DNA of 28,566 bases from JBCCIM01 sp045106435. Lineage in GTDB: Bacteria > Bacteroidota > Rhodothermia > Rhodothermales > JAHQVL01. The DNA is taken from contig JBGCEN010000554.1 in the NCBI GenBank assembly GCA_045106435.1, positions 1 through 28,566 of the forward strand. The letters run 5' to 3'. Under the pieces are notes generated by a model that saw only the letters and a program-made list of their open reading frames with translations, did no database searches and was not told the DNA's origin. Below, in pieces: positions 8,966 to 17,060 of this stretch; position 1 is the stretch's first letter; every line of letters starts with the position of its first letter. The translations under genes and the position numbers were made by a program.

Positions 8966-9754
8966 ATGTTAAGAGCACTTCGTACCGGCGCCTTGGGTAT
9001 GCAAGCCCAGCAAAGGGGTGTTGATAATATTGCAAACAACCTTGCAAACGCCAATACAACAGGCTTTAAACGCGCAACTGTCGTTTTTAACGACTTGCTG
9101 TACCAGACGGTATCCGCTCCCGGCGAGGGACCAAATTCAGGCGCAGCTGAACCAGCGACCATGCAGATGGGACACGGTGCAACGGCCATTGCCACGGTAA
9201 GAAATTTCTTACAGGGCAGCTTTACAGAAACCAGCAATCCGTTGGACCTCGCTATTAACGGCGATGGATTCCTTCAGGTGGCTAAACCAGACGGCACCTT
9301 CGCCTATACACGCGACGGTACGTTGACGCTGAGTTCGGAGGGCACCATCGTGACCCAGGGTGGTCTCCCTCTCGAACCAGAAATCTCCATTCCGCCAGAC
9401 GCATCCCGCGTCACAATTGGTCAGGATGGTACGGTTGAAGCAATTATTGCCGGCGATGCAACGCCAGTGATTCTGGGACAGATTGAACTGGCTCGCTTCA
9501 ACAACACAGCCGGCTTACAGGCAATTGGTGGCAACCTCTACACGGAAACCGCAGCCAGTGGTGAACCTGTGCTAGGCTCTGCCGGCGAAAACAACCTGGG
9601 CACAATTCGCCAGGGATTCCTTGAAAGCTCTAACGTAGCTGTTGTACAGGAGATGGTTAACCTCATCACCGCCCAACGCGCCTACGAGGTCAACTCAAAA
9701 GTAGTGACCACAGCAGATCAAATGCTTTCACAAGCCAATCAGATTAAGAGATAG
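8966..9754 (+). CDS. flgG: Flagellar distal rod protein FlgG
   Basis: 262 residues, the standard length for FlgG. The N-terminus is MLRALRTGALGMQAQQRGVD followed by NIANNLANANTTGFKR, a very close match to the family. ETSNPLDLAINGDGFLQV and the C-terminal LESSNVAVVQEMVNLITAQR with a helix ending DQMLSQANQIKR are diagnostic. FlgG builds the distal rod, which passes through the P and L rings encoded just downstream. It is secreted by the flagellar type III apparatus. The start at 8966 has no Shine-Dalgarno sequence, as for most genes here. The stop codon runs directly into a 7-bp repeat array that separates it from flgA. Confidence 0.95.
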   Translation: MLRALRTGALGMQAQQRGVDNIANNLANANTTGFKRATVVFNDLLYQTVSAPGEGPNSGAAEPATMQMGHGATAIATVRNFLQGSFTETSNPLDLAINGDGFLQVAKPDGTFAYTRDGTLTLSSEGTIVTQGGLPLEPEISIPPDASRVTIGQDGTVEAIIAGDATPVILGQIELARFNNTAGLQAIGGNLYTETAASGEPVLGSAGENNLGTIRQGFLESSNVAVVQEMVNLITAQRAYEVNSKVVTTADQMLSQANQIKR

Positions 9755-9828
9755 TTTTTAGTGGTTAGTCTTTGGTGGTTAGTTTTTTTCAAACTCATTC
9801 ACTAAAGACTAACTGCTGAGAACTACCA
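9753..9828. repeat. Heptad repeat hairpin I (AGTNNNN / ACTNNNN)
   Basis: Five units with AGT or GGT at every seventh base (9753-9787), then, after a short gap, reverse-oriented units with ACT or GCT at every seventh base (about 9794-9828). The two halves are roughly complementary and could pair in RNA. The first unit overlaps the flgG stop codon. Confidence 0.7.
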
Positions 9829-9863
9829 TTGTCAATCAGATCAAACAACAGCGTTTTGTTCTA

Positions 9864-9940
9864 AGTGGGAAGTCATTAGTTGCTAGTATTTTGAAATTCA
9901 AGCACACTAACAACTAACGACTAACCACTAAGGACTTAAA
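9864..9940. repeat. Heptad repeat hairpin II upstream of flgA
   Basis: Four AGTNNNN units (9864-9891), then five ACTNNNN units (ACTAACA, ACTAACG, ACTAACC, ACTAAGG, ACTTAAA; 9906-9940). It has the same forward-then-reverse layout as hairpin I and ends 3 nt before the flgA start codon. Confidence 0.75.
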
Positions 9941-9943
9941 AAA

Positions 9944-10663
9944 ATGTCTCTCCTCTCTTTCATAGCGATTTTGTTGCTTGCCCCAGCTCCCCGGCAGGTG
10001 CATGACGAGCCTTCTTTGCAGGATCGTATTGTGAAAGCAGTGATGACTACGCTTGCTGCGCGTTTCCCGGATGATGTACACAGATTGAACGTGCGCGTCG
10101 TACGGACTGCGAGAACGCTTGATGTTGACCAGCCTCTTCGTTTGGATCTTCCAGCTTCTGCCGCATTACCCCGTGCGCATTTGCAGGCCAAGGTGCACCA
10201 GAAAACTGATGGTGCCTGGCAGGAAAAAGGATGGGTGATGCTTTACATATCACACTTTGATTCTGTTGGTGTTACTGTAAATCCGGTTAAAAAGGATGAA
10301 CTGATTACCGTACAGGATATCCGATTCTCCTGGCTGGAAACTACGCGGTTTCGAGGAGATCCTCTTACGCCGGCAAAAGTGCGCCGCCTCTTTTCTCAAG
10401 GCGATGTTTTTGCGCATCGACACCTCAAAGAGGAACGCTCGCTTCGGGCAGATGATGTGAGAAACGCGCTGGATGTAGAACTCGGCCAATCGGTTGTAAT
10501 GACCTATCGACGAAATCAATTTGCACTCGAGCTCACTTGCAAAGCCAGGACCCAAGGCTTTACAGGCGACGAAATCAAACTCTTTGCTCCGGCCACAAAC
10601 AAAACGTATCGGGTGCTGATAACCGGCCCCGGTAAAGCGGAGTGGCTCGAAACTTTAGAATAA
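9944..10663 (+). CDS. flgA: P-ring assembly chaperone FlgA
   Basis: 239 residues. A short hydrophobic N-terminus (LLSFIAILLLAPAP) reads as a Sec signal peptide, so the protein acts in the periplasm, where FlgA helps FlgI assemble into the P ring. The C-terminal half matches the SAF-like FlgA domain: VTVNPVKKDELITVQDIRFS is the conserved strand-turn where the two sub-repeats meet, and VELGQSVVMTYRRNQFALEL followed by DEIKLFAPATNKTYRVLI matches the end of the family. The order flgA-flgH-flgI directly after flgG supports the call. It overlaps nothing and is followed 5 bp later by flgH, suggesting one transcript. There is no Shine-Dalgarno sequence; the leader is a run of A. Confidence 0.85.
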   Translation: MSLLSFIAILLLAPAPRQVHDEPSLQDRIVKAVMTTLAARFPDDVHRLNVRVVRTARTLDVDQPLRLDLPASAALPRAHLQAKVHQKTDGAWQEKGWVMLYISHFDSVGVTVNPVKKDELITVQDIRFSWLETTRFRGDPLTPAKVRRLFSQGDVFAHRHLKEERSLRADDVRNALDVELGQSVVMTYRRNQFALELTCKARTQGFTGDEIKLFAPATNKTYRVLITGPGKAEWLETLE

Positions 10664-10668
10664 AAACA

Positions 10669-11295
10669 ATGACAAAAAGTCTCAACATATCCCAAATAAC
10701 AGGCATTACGCTCCTCTTTATAGCACTTGCTGTATTTATGAGTGCCATGCCAGCCGCAGCGCAACAGTCCTTGTTTTCAGATATCACGGCTTTTCGCGTC
10801 GGCGACGCACTAACCATCCAGCTTGCTGAACGGACTTCAGCGCAGCGACAAAGTGGGTGGGAGAATTCGAACAGTTCTGGCTTCGGCGCCGGCAGCCGGG
10901 TAAATGGAGGTACAACCATAAACGGTAGCTTCGGTGCTGATGCAACCTTCAATAACCAGGCAAAAAAAGAAAACGAATCGGTACAACGAGACTTGCTACA
11001 GGGCACCATGACAGCGCTTGTTGTAGGCATGGACTCCCTCGCTGGCAACCTGATGATTCAAGGTGAACGTTCACTCCATGTAAATGGAGAAACGCACATC
11101 TTGCGTGTGGAAGGCGCAGTCAGACCATTCGACGTGAGCAGCAACAACACAATCATGTCTTACCAGTTGGCAAATGCCAACATCGAATACAAAAAAGCCG
11201 GCGGCATCAAAAGGGCACTGATGGGCCCGGGTGCGCTGATAGGTGTAGCAACAATTCTTGTTGTAGGCGCTGCAGTAGTCACTGGAACCAACTAA
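10669..11295 (+). CDS. flgH: Flagellar L-ring protein FlgH, without lipobox cysteine
   Basis: About 208 residues from the ATG at 10669, 5 bp after flgA; a GTG nine codons upstream overlaps flgA and is less likely. A clear signal peptide ends in AMPAAAQQ, so it is exported. The core matches FlgH: SLFSDITAFRVGDALTIQL, a Gly/Ser/Asn-rich stretch, LQGTMTALVVGMDSLAGNLMI and the strand HVNGETHILRVEGAVRPFDV followed by ANANIEYKKAGG. FlgH forms the outer-membrane L ring and in enterobacteria is a lipoprotein. Here there is no cysteine in the whole protein, so it cannot be lipidated that way. The C-terminus is instead a hydrophobic stretch (about GALIGVATILVVGAAVV) that might help anchoring; that is inference. 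It is followed 13 bp later by flgI. Confidence 0.9.
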   Translation: MTKSLNISQITGITLLFIALAVFMSAMPAAAQQSLFSDITAFRVGDALTIQLAERTSAQRQSGWENSNSSGFGAGSRVNGGTTINGSFGADATFNNQAKKENESVQRDLLQGTMTALVVGMDSLAGNLMIQGERSLHVNGETHILRVEGAVRPFDVSSNNTIMSYQLANANIEYKKAGGIKRALMGPGALIGVATILVVGAAVVTGTN

Positions 11296-11308
11296 AACGC
11301 GCATCAAC

Positions 11309-12430
11309 ATGTCCAAATTCAGTTACCTCTTAGTTGTACTCTTCTTGATTGCGCTACCTGTACAGGTAAGCGCACAGGATGGAGATATTGTTCGGCTTAA
11401 AGAGCTGATTCGTATTGAACAAGCTGCTCCCATGCAGCTCACAGGTTACGGCCTGGTTGTAGGTCTGGATCGTACAGGCGACCGTGCACGGGGCAATAGA
11501 GGCGCACCGCACACGATTACCAGTATTTCAAATATGCTACAGCGGTTTGGAGTTACTGTCGACCCGTCGATGTTAACGTCCCGCAATGCCGCTGCAGTTA
11601 TCATAACGACAACCATTGATGCATTTAGCAGTCAGGGAAGTTCTTTGGATGTTACCGTGTCCGCATTGGGAGACGCACGGTCTCTTTCGGGTGGTGTACT
11701 CATTCAGTCACCCCTTGTTGACCCTTCTACAGGGACCATTTATGCAATGGCGCAGGGGCCAATTTCTACGGGTGCTATTCTCGCATCCAGTCACGGTTCA
11801 TCTGTACAGATAAATCACACCAACACCGGTCGCATTCCAAACGGGGCTGTTGTGTCGCAGGCGCTGCCGCTTGATCTGATAAATGCAGCAAATTTAAACC
11901 TGGTAATGAACGAGCCAGACTTTACAAATGTGACGCGCGTAGCTGAGGTCATCAACAACACCTACGCTGCAGCGGCCACGGTTTCACACGCCGGCTTGAT
12001 CAGCATCGCCGTGCCAGCCGACGCTGGTGGTGTTTCTGCGCTGATGGCTTCTCTTGAAGAAATGACGGTAGCTATCGATGTACCGGCACGGGTTGTTGTG
12101 AACGAACGTTCAGGCATTATCGTCGCCGGCGGCAACGTCAAAATTAACGAAGTACTGGTCACGTACGGTAGTATTGTCATTTCGACGCAAAGTGATCCTT
12201 TTGTATCTCAACCCAACGCTTTTGGGCAAGGAGAAACTGTAGCGGGCAATGCCGGCTCCGCTTCAATCGAAGAAGACGGGACGCGCTCCGTAGTACTCGG
12301 CCCCAATGCAGACGTCAATCAGCTGGCAGCAGCACTTAACGACCTTGGCCTCACATCCAGAGATGTAATTGGCATCTTCCAGGCCATCGACCGCGCCGGC
12401 GCCCTGCAGGGTGAACTGGTCATCTTATAA
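11309..12430 (+). CDS. flgI: Flagellar P-ring protein FlgI
   Basis: 373 residues, standard for FlgI. A signal peptide (FSYLLVVLFLIALPVQVSA) directs it to the periplasm, where it forms the peptidoglycan-level P ring around the rod. Family motifs: RLKELIRIEQAAPMQLTGYG and LVVGLDRTGD near the N-terminus; NMLQRFGVTVD; NAAAVIITTTI; SSLDVTVSALGDARSLSGG; and at the C-terminus LNDLGLTSRDVIGIFQAIDR followed by GALQGELVIL, the strongly conserved FlgI ending. It lies between flgH and flgJ with 13-bp gaps on both sides, so these genes are almost surely one operon. Confidence 0.95.
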   Translation: MSKFSYLLVVLFLIALPVQVSAQDGDIVRLKELIRIEQAAPMQLTGYGLVVGLDRTGDRARGNRGAPHTITSISNMLQRFGVTVDPSMLTSRNAAAVIITTTIDAFSSQGSSLDVTVSALGDARSLSGGVLIQSPLVDPSTGTIYAMAQGPISTGAILASSHGSSVQINHTNTGRIPNGAVVSQALPLDLINAANLNLVMNEPDFTNVTRVAEVINNTYAAAATVSHAGLISIAVPADAGGVSALMASLEEMTVAIDVPARVVVNERSGIIVAGGNVKINEVLVTYGSIVISTQSDPFVSQPNAFGQGETVAGNAGSASIEEDGTRSVVLGPNADVNQLAAALNDLGLTSRDVIGIFQAIDRAGALQGELVIL

Positions 12431-12443
12431 CACGAATAGTCTT

Positions 12444-12797
12444 ATGAATATCTCAGCTTTACAGACCCTCGAACGAGGCGTTTTGCAACAAGCACAGGAT
12501 GTTAAGCAAACATCCGTAAACAGACAAAGCCGGCTTGACCCAAATGACAAGCCGCGCATCGACACCCCGGAAGAAGCAGCAAAAACGTTTGAAAAAGTGC
12601 TCGTAGAGCAATTTGTCAACGTCATGACCGAGCAACTCTTCAAATCGAACCTGGCAGGTGAAGACGGTCCGGGATGGATGAAAGCTTATGGAGACACACA
12701 ACGCCGCGTAATGACGGAAGTACTAACCGATCATCTCGTGGACAACGGTACATTTAACATTTCTTCACTCGTACTGGAGCAGTGGCAGAGGAAGTAG
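12444..12797 (+). CDS. flgJ: Rod-binding protein FlgJ (N-terminal domain only)
   Basis: 117 residues from the ATG at 12444; the open frame runs further upstream inside flgI but those codons are not credible. The protein matches the rod-binding domain of FlgJ: AAKTFEKVLVEQFVNVMTEQ, then DGPGWMKAYGDTQRRVMTE. FlgJ helps assemble the rod in the periplasm. The enterobacterial protein also carries a C-terminal glucosaminidase that opens the cell wall. That domain is missing here, as in many other phyla, so another hydrolase must do this work. It is separated from the flgN-like gene by a 30-bp-stem heptad hairpin. Confidence 0.85.
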   Translation: MNISALQTLERGVLQQAQDVKQTSVNRQSRLDPNDKPRIDTPEEAAKTFEKVLVEQFVNVMTEQLFKSNLAGEDGPGWMKAYGDTQRRVMTEVLTDHLVDNGTFNISSLVLEQWQRK

Positions 12798-12800
12798 GCA

Positions 12801-12875
12801 AGTTTTCAGTTTTCAGTTTGCAGTTATCAGTCTAACACTGCGGTCACTGAAAACTGAAAACTGAAAACTGAAAAC
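12801..12875. repeat. Long heptad hairpin between flgJ and flgN
   Basis: AGTTTTC-type units at 12801-12831 face four exact ACTGAAA units at 12846-12873. Positions 12802-12831 pair with 12846-12875 over 30 bp with two mismatches and a 14-nt loop. No T-tract follows, so it is not a standard terminator. It may be a transcript-processing or stability element inside the operon. Confidence 0.85.
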
Positions 12876-12896
12876 ATAAAATTCACTTCAGGGAAT

Positions 12897-13445
12897 ATGG
12901 ACAAACAAGAAAAGAAAGCCCAACTGGCAGCGCTCGCACAACAGCTGGCTGAACGACTGCAAAACGAAAGTGCCGCGATGAGCGGCATCAAAACGCATGT
13001 GGATCGCCAATTGAGCGCCTTACGAAAACAAGACAGAGAACTCATTGAAGATACAACGCTAATGACCAGCCAAGAAGTCAATACGTTGTATAAGATGAGA
13101 AACGAGCGGAAAGAGATTGTCAGCAAAATGGCAAAGATCCTTGATCTGAAAAAGGAAAAAACAAAGCTCAAACCACTGGTTATCGCACTGGCCTCAGAAC
13201 TGCCAGATCGTGAGCTAAAATCTCAACTTGCAAAGCTTGCAGCGGATTTACCCGGCGAAGCTACAGCAGTAAAAGAAAGCTGTAAAGAGCTTGCTTACTC
13301 GCTACAATATGCACTGCATCTCGGCCAATCGCTTATCGAGGCTATTCATGGTGCAACTTCTCCAACGCCGGTTCAAATCTATACCGCCACGGGCAACAAA
13401 AAACTCGCAGCCAACCGACGCATGATGGTCAATAAAGTTGGCTGA
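12897..13445 (+). CDS. flgN: FlgN-like export chaperone
   Basis: 182 residues, nearly all helical and highly charged, with long heptad-like helices (about residues 1-60 and 70-100) and a second helical part to about 150. FlgN chaperones look like this and keep FlgK and FlgL unfolded before export. Primary sequence conservation is low in this family, so the call rests on the helical character, on MRNERKEIVSKMAKI in the expected region, and on position immediately before flgK (36 bp). It is cytoplasmic. AGGG 7 nt before the ATG at 12897 is one of the few ribosome-binding-like sequences in the cluster. It could instead be another small flagellar helical protein. Confidence 0.6.
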   Translation: MDKQEKKAQLAALAQQLAERLQNESAAMSGIKTHVDRQLSALRKQDRELIEDTTLMTSQEVNTLYKMRNERKEIVSKMAKILDLKKEKTKLKPLVIALASELPDRELKSQLAKLAADLPGEATAVKESCKELAYSLQYALHLGQSLIEAIHGATSPTPVQIYTATGNKKLAANRRMMVNKVG

Positions 13446-13481
13446 TCTTCCTTTTCAGAATCGAAATTCCCTATTAATATT

Positions 13482-14879
13482 ATGAGTATTAACCAACTCA
13501 TCGAATTAACTCGTCGTTCATTCGAGGTAAATTCGGCGGCCATCAATACCATTGGCCAGAACATAGCAAACGAACAAACAGAAGGATACCGCCGCCGGCG
13601 CATCGAACTGCGTGCTGATTCAATTAGCAGCAATGGTGTCCAGATCCAGAACCCGATCAATACCAGTCTTGGCCTCGGGGTTTCTATTCAAAGCATCGAC
13701 AGCGTTCGCGACCAGTTGCTTGCCTCGTCTGCCTGGGAAGCCAGAGCTGGCCTTGGCGCAGCTGATGAAGAATCCAGACTACTGGCAGCGGTTGAAAACC
13801 TGCTTCCGGTAAACGTCGACGGCTCATTATCTGATGTACTTAACCAGTTTTGGAATGCCTGGAGCGATCTCTCCAATAATCCCGAAGACATTGGTGTGCG
13901 TCAATCTTTGCTGGCACGCGGCAACGCGCTCGCCGGCACATTGAACAGAATCGGGACAGATCTTGATCGGCTGGAAACGCAGATCACAAATGATCTGAGT
14001 GATACGGTAGATGAGTTCAATGAAAAGATACAGCGCATAGCAGAATTGAATGTTTCCATTCAAGCCGGCCGTGCGGGCAACAGGGCTGACCTGACTGCAG
14101 AAGACGAACGCGCCCTGTTGGTCACGGAGCTTTCAGAGCTGGCGCCGGTGCACGTTGAAATTACAGATCTGGAGACCTACAACATTTCAATCAATGGCGT
14201 AACCGTTGTACAAGGACGGGATGTGGAGCCGCTTACGCTCGACACCTCGGGTGCAACGCCAACATTGACGTTTCAAAGCTCTGGCATAGCCTATAATGCA
14301 CCAGCCGGCGACGATGGCCGCATCGGCGCGCTGCTTCGCACAGCCGGCAATACCATAGCAGATACCCGTCAGAACCTGGATACGCTTGCCTCTTCTCTTG
14401 TTGATCGCATCAACACGTTACATAGCACAGGCTACGGATTAGACGGCAATACAGGTAGAAATTTCTTCAATCCAGCCGGCGTGGCTGCAGGTACCATTTC
14501 GATTTCCGCTGACATCGCTGAAGCGCGATTCATCGCCGCATCGGATAATGCAGACCCAACAGCCATTGGCGACAACGACATTGCAGCAGCGATTCTTGCC
14601 GAGCGCACAGTTTCGCAAGGCACGCTCAGCGACCAGACATTTGAGAACTTCTCGATCAGTGTTGTCAGCGGCATTGGCAGTAAGCTGGAAACAGCAACCG
14701 CCCAATACGATGGCCATCTGGCTGTGGTTAATTACCTGGATGCGTTAGAGCAAGGTGCTTCCGGCGTTTCAGTGAATGAAGAGTTAACCAACCTGATCCA
14801 ATTTCAGCAAGCCTTCTCAGCTGCCGCACGGGTACTCAACACGGCCCAGTCCATGTTCGACGCCCTGCTTTCGATTTAG
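13482..14879 (+). CDS. flgK: Flagellar hook-associated protein 1 FlgK
   Basis: 465 residues. The N-terminal D0 helix (FEVNSAAINTIGQNIANEQ then TEGYRRRRIEL) fits the rod/hook-type start, and NQFWNAWSDLSNNPEDIGVR is the FlgK hallmark (the F-x-A/S-x-x-D-L-S-x-x-P stretch). The C-terminal helix VSVNEELTNLIQFQQAFSAA followed by LNTAQSMFDALLSI is typical of FlgK. It is exported and forms the first of two junction zones between hook and filament. It is somewhat short compared with enterobacterial FlgK (about 550), mainly in the variable middle. There is no Shine-Dalgarno sequence. Its stop codon abuts the CAGTTTT tandem repeat. Confidence 0.92.
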   Translation: MSINQLIELTRRSFEVNSAAINTIGQNIANEQTEGYRRRRIELRADSISSNGVQIQNPINTSLGLGVSIQSIDSVRDQLLASSAWEARAGLGAADEESRLLAAVENLLPVNVDGSLSDVLNQFWNAWSDLSNNPEDIGVRQSLLARGNALAGTLNRIGTDLDRLETQITNDLSDTVDEFNEKIQRIAELNVSIQAGRAGNRADLTAEDERALLVTELSELAPVHVEITDLETYNISINGVTVVQGRDVEPLTLDTSGATPTLTFQSSGIAYNAPAGDDGRIGALLRTAGNTIADTRQNLDTLASSLVDRINTLHSTGYGLDGNTGRNFFNPAGVAAGTISISADIAEARFIAASDNADPTAIGDNDIAAAILAERTVSQGTLSDQTFENFSISVVSGIGSKLETATAQYDGHLAVVNYLDALEQGASGVSVNEELTNLIQFQQAFSAAARVLNTAQSMFDALLSI

Positions 14880-14939
14880 CAGTTTTCAGTTTTCAGTTTT
14901 CAGTTTTCAGTTTTCAGTTTTCAGTTTTCAGTTTTCAGT
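14880..14939. repeat. Perfect tandem repeat CAGTTTT x8
   Basis: Eight exact copies of the 7-mer CAGTTTT (14880-14935) plus a partial ninth, starting right at the flgK stop codon. This is the same unit, in another register, as the left arm of the flgJ-flgN hairpin. Confidence 0.95.
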
Positions 14940-14954
14940 AGGTGAAAATTAAAC

Positions 14955-14982
14955 CTTGAACCCTGAACATTGAACCCAGAAC
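14955..14982. repeat. Degenerate heptad array CTTGAAC-type upstream of flgL
   Basis: Four units, CTTGAAC, CCTGAAC, ATTGAAC and CCAGAAC, with exact 7-bp period, unrelated in sequence to the CAGTTTT array 15 bp earlier. Confidence 0.8.
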
Positions 14983-15030
14983 TCAAAAAAACGCAGTTTT
15001 TTTACGAATCTTTTCAAACGCCCAACGAAT

Positions 15031-15972
15031 ATGGACTCTAGTCCCCTTTCAAGAGCTACAAGTTTATCTTCAGCCTCACTGACGGATAACTTATCGCCCA
15101 AACTCAGAGACCTTGCGCAAACGCAAGAGCGTCTCAACACAGGCCGGCGTGTAAACCGGCCTTCTGACGATGCCAGCGCATTCCAGCGTGCAAGACAACT
15201 GGAATTACTCGAGCAACGGTATGAACAGTTTAACCGGACCATTACAGATGCCCGCGGCTGGCTGGATCATACGCAGGAAAATCTGGACTTGGTCTCAGAC
15301 GTATTTGCCGAAGCCTATCAGCAAGGTGTGCGCGCAACCAATTCGACGCTTACAGAATCAGAGCGCGAAGAAACGGCCGCATTCCTCGAAAGCATGTTGG
15401 AAAACGTTGTTGGTTTACTCAATTCAAAAGCCGGCGAAGAATACATGTATTCAGGTACACGTACCGGCGAAAAACCTTTCGCCATTGATGGTGCAGACCC
15501 TGCAGCTGATGGTGCCAATGTTGTGTATTATGGCAACAACGACACCGTAGCCCGGCAAATCGGCCCGGATGATACATTAAATATCAATATCGATGGAAGC
15601 CGCTTACTCGCTGTTGATCAAAACAACGACGGCACGAGCGATTTCACTGCTACGGAAAGCATCCAAAACATGATTGATGCGCTACGGGCCAACGATGTTG
15701 ATGCAATGGCAACCGGCATTGCCCAGATCGAAGCCAGTCGTGATCATTTTATCAGCCTCGGCGCAGAAATCGGCGGCATCGTGAATCGTCTCGATCTCTC
15801 AGAGAGTCAGTTGGCAGAATCGTCTCTTGCACTTAGCCGGCAGCGTTCTGATGAGGAAGAAATAGATCTCGCTGAAGCCATTCTCGATTTCCAGAAGGCA
15901 CAATCAAGCCTGCAAACTTCCCTGCAGTTGACCGGAAGTATTCTGCAGAACTCTCTATTGAACTTCATTTAA
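15031..15972 (+). CDS. flgL: Flagellar hook-associated protein 3 FlgL
   Basis: 313 residues. It is related to flagellin at both ends: the N-terminal LSPKLRDLAQTQERLNTGRR followed by VNRPSDDASAFQRARQLE matches the FlgL/flagellin D1 start, NLDLVSDVFAEAYQQGVRAT is the second helix, and the C-terminal EIDLAEAILDFQKAQSSLQT followed by ILQNSLLNFI matches FlgL rather than flagellin. GEEYMYSGTRTGEKPFAI is a FlgL hallmark. It forms the second hook-filament junction zone. It follows flgK as in most flagellar clusters, separated by repeats. No ribosome binding site is visible. Confidence 0.93.
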   Translation: MDSSPLSRATSLSSASLTDNLSPKLRDLAQTQERLNTGRRVNRPSDDASAFQRARQLELLEQRYEQFNRTITDARGWLDHTQENLDLVSDVFAEAYQQGVRATNSTLTESEREETAAFLESMLENVVGLLNSKAGEEYMYSGTRTGEKPFAIDGADPAADGANVVYYGNNDTVARQIGPDDTLNINIDGSRLLAVDQNNDGTSDFTATESIQNMIDALRANDVDAMATGIAQIEASRDHFISLGAEIGGIVNRLDLSESQLAESSLALSRQRSDEEEIDLAEAILDFQKAQSSLQTSLQLTGSILQNSLLNFI

Positions 15973-16200
15973 AAGCACTTTGACAGGTAATCCAACGAGA
16001 TACTTTTGATGGGAGGACGGGAAGAAAGGATACATGGGAGGCAAAGTGTTTAGTCTTCCATTCTCCTCTTCCGGCTGTCGAATGTATCCTGCCATATCCA
16101 ACCTGACCTTACATCGTGCCCTTTGTAAGCAAACCTAAAACAGGCAATTCCTTACTTGCCTACATGGGTGAACTATTTACTGTGTTGAAAAAAGACTGTC

Positions 16201-17040
16201 ATGATAAATTCCCTTTCTCTCGAGCCGCAGCATTCATTTCTTGCAAATTACAAGATACCGGTGCTTGCACCTGGCCAACGTAGCAAAGTAAAAACAGCCG
16301 GCGCAACGCCACTCTCTACCTTGCAGCATAGAATGGCTGATCCAAGGGCTCTATCGCTGCGAATGATTTTGAGCAATGGGAATAAATCTGAAGGTGCAGA
16401 AGCGGCCGAGATTAAATCGGGCATGGCAGTCTCCATGTGGCAGGCCGGCAAAAATGAAAACGCAGTCCGGTTGGCCGATCAGTCGCTGGAGCTGTTTTCA
16501 AACCAGTGGCTGGCCCATCGCATTAAAATAGATGTAATGATGGCGCACCATCATTACACAGAAGCATACGATTACCTGATGGGCATTCGCGTTTCCAGTC
16601 GGGTTGCAGAGTGGGATGTGGTCTTATCAAAAAGAGAACGTAACCTTTGTGCTGCTTCCTGCCAGTGGCGGTTAAAAGCGTGGGACGAAGTAGACGCACA
16701 TCTTCGCAAAGCTTTCCCCAAAGGCGTTAAAACCATGCCGACTGGCTTGCAGGAAGACTGGTTCAGACTGGCCCTCTACCGTCGCCAGCCCGACGATGCA
16801 GCAGAAGCGGCAGCCTTACTGGCTTCTTCAAACCCGCTTGAATTCACCGATGCCCTGCTCCAAACCCTCGTACAGCAAGGCTGGAGCGGTAAAGCATTAC
16901 CCATCTACCGAAAAGTATACGCCAAGCAACCCAGAAACGAACTCCTCCGCCGCCGGCTCGTCGCCCTCTGTATCAAGGAAGGCGAAATTGATGAAGCCAG
17001 GAAATTGACGGAGTCAGGGGCGCTGAACCTAAATCCTTGA
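16201..17040 (+). CDS. TPR-like protein of unknown function
   Basis: 279 residues, not recognised as a named family. From about residue 65 it is made of helix pairs with TPR-like spacing, for example NENAVRLADQSLELFSNQWL, then YTEAYDYLMGIRVSSRVAEW, then DDAAEAAALLASSNPLEF, SGKALPIYRKVYAKQPRNEL and EGEIDEARKLTESGAL at the end. No signal peptide or membrane segment is seen, so it is likely a cytoplasmic protein-interaction scaffold. It follows flgL on the same strand after a 228-bp spacer and is the last gene before the gene-poor region. The spacing leaves open whether it is co-transcribed. The link to flagella rests only on position. A hairpin of heptad repeats lies right after the stop. Confidence 0.6.
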   Translation: MINSLSLEPQHSFLANYKIPVLAPGQRSKVKTAGATPLSTLQHRMADPRALSLRMILSNGNKSEGAEAAEIKSGMAVSMWQAGKNENAVRLADQSLELFSNQWLAHRIKIDVMMAHHHYTEAYDYLMGIRVSSRVAEWDVVLSKRERNLCAASCQWRLKAWDEVDAHLRKAFPKGVKTMPTGLQEDWFRLALYRRQPDDAAEAAALLASSNPLEFTDALLQTLVQQGWSGKALPIYRKVYAKQPRNELLRRRLVALCIKEGEIDEARKLTESGALNLNP

Positions 17041-17060
17041 TTCGAGTCCGAATCAAGAGA

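Noticed and set aside
13827..14063. Minus-strand ORFs inside flgK, flagellins and fliD
   Set aside because: Shadows of well-supported genes in other frames.
14880..14939. Possible CRISPR array
   Set aside because: Units are 7 bp without spacers; it is a simple tandem repeat.
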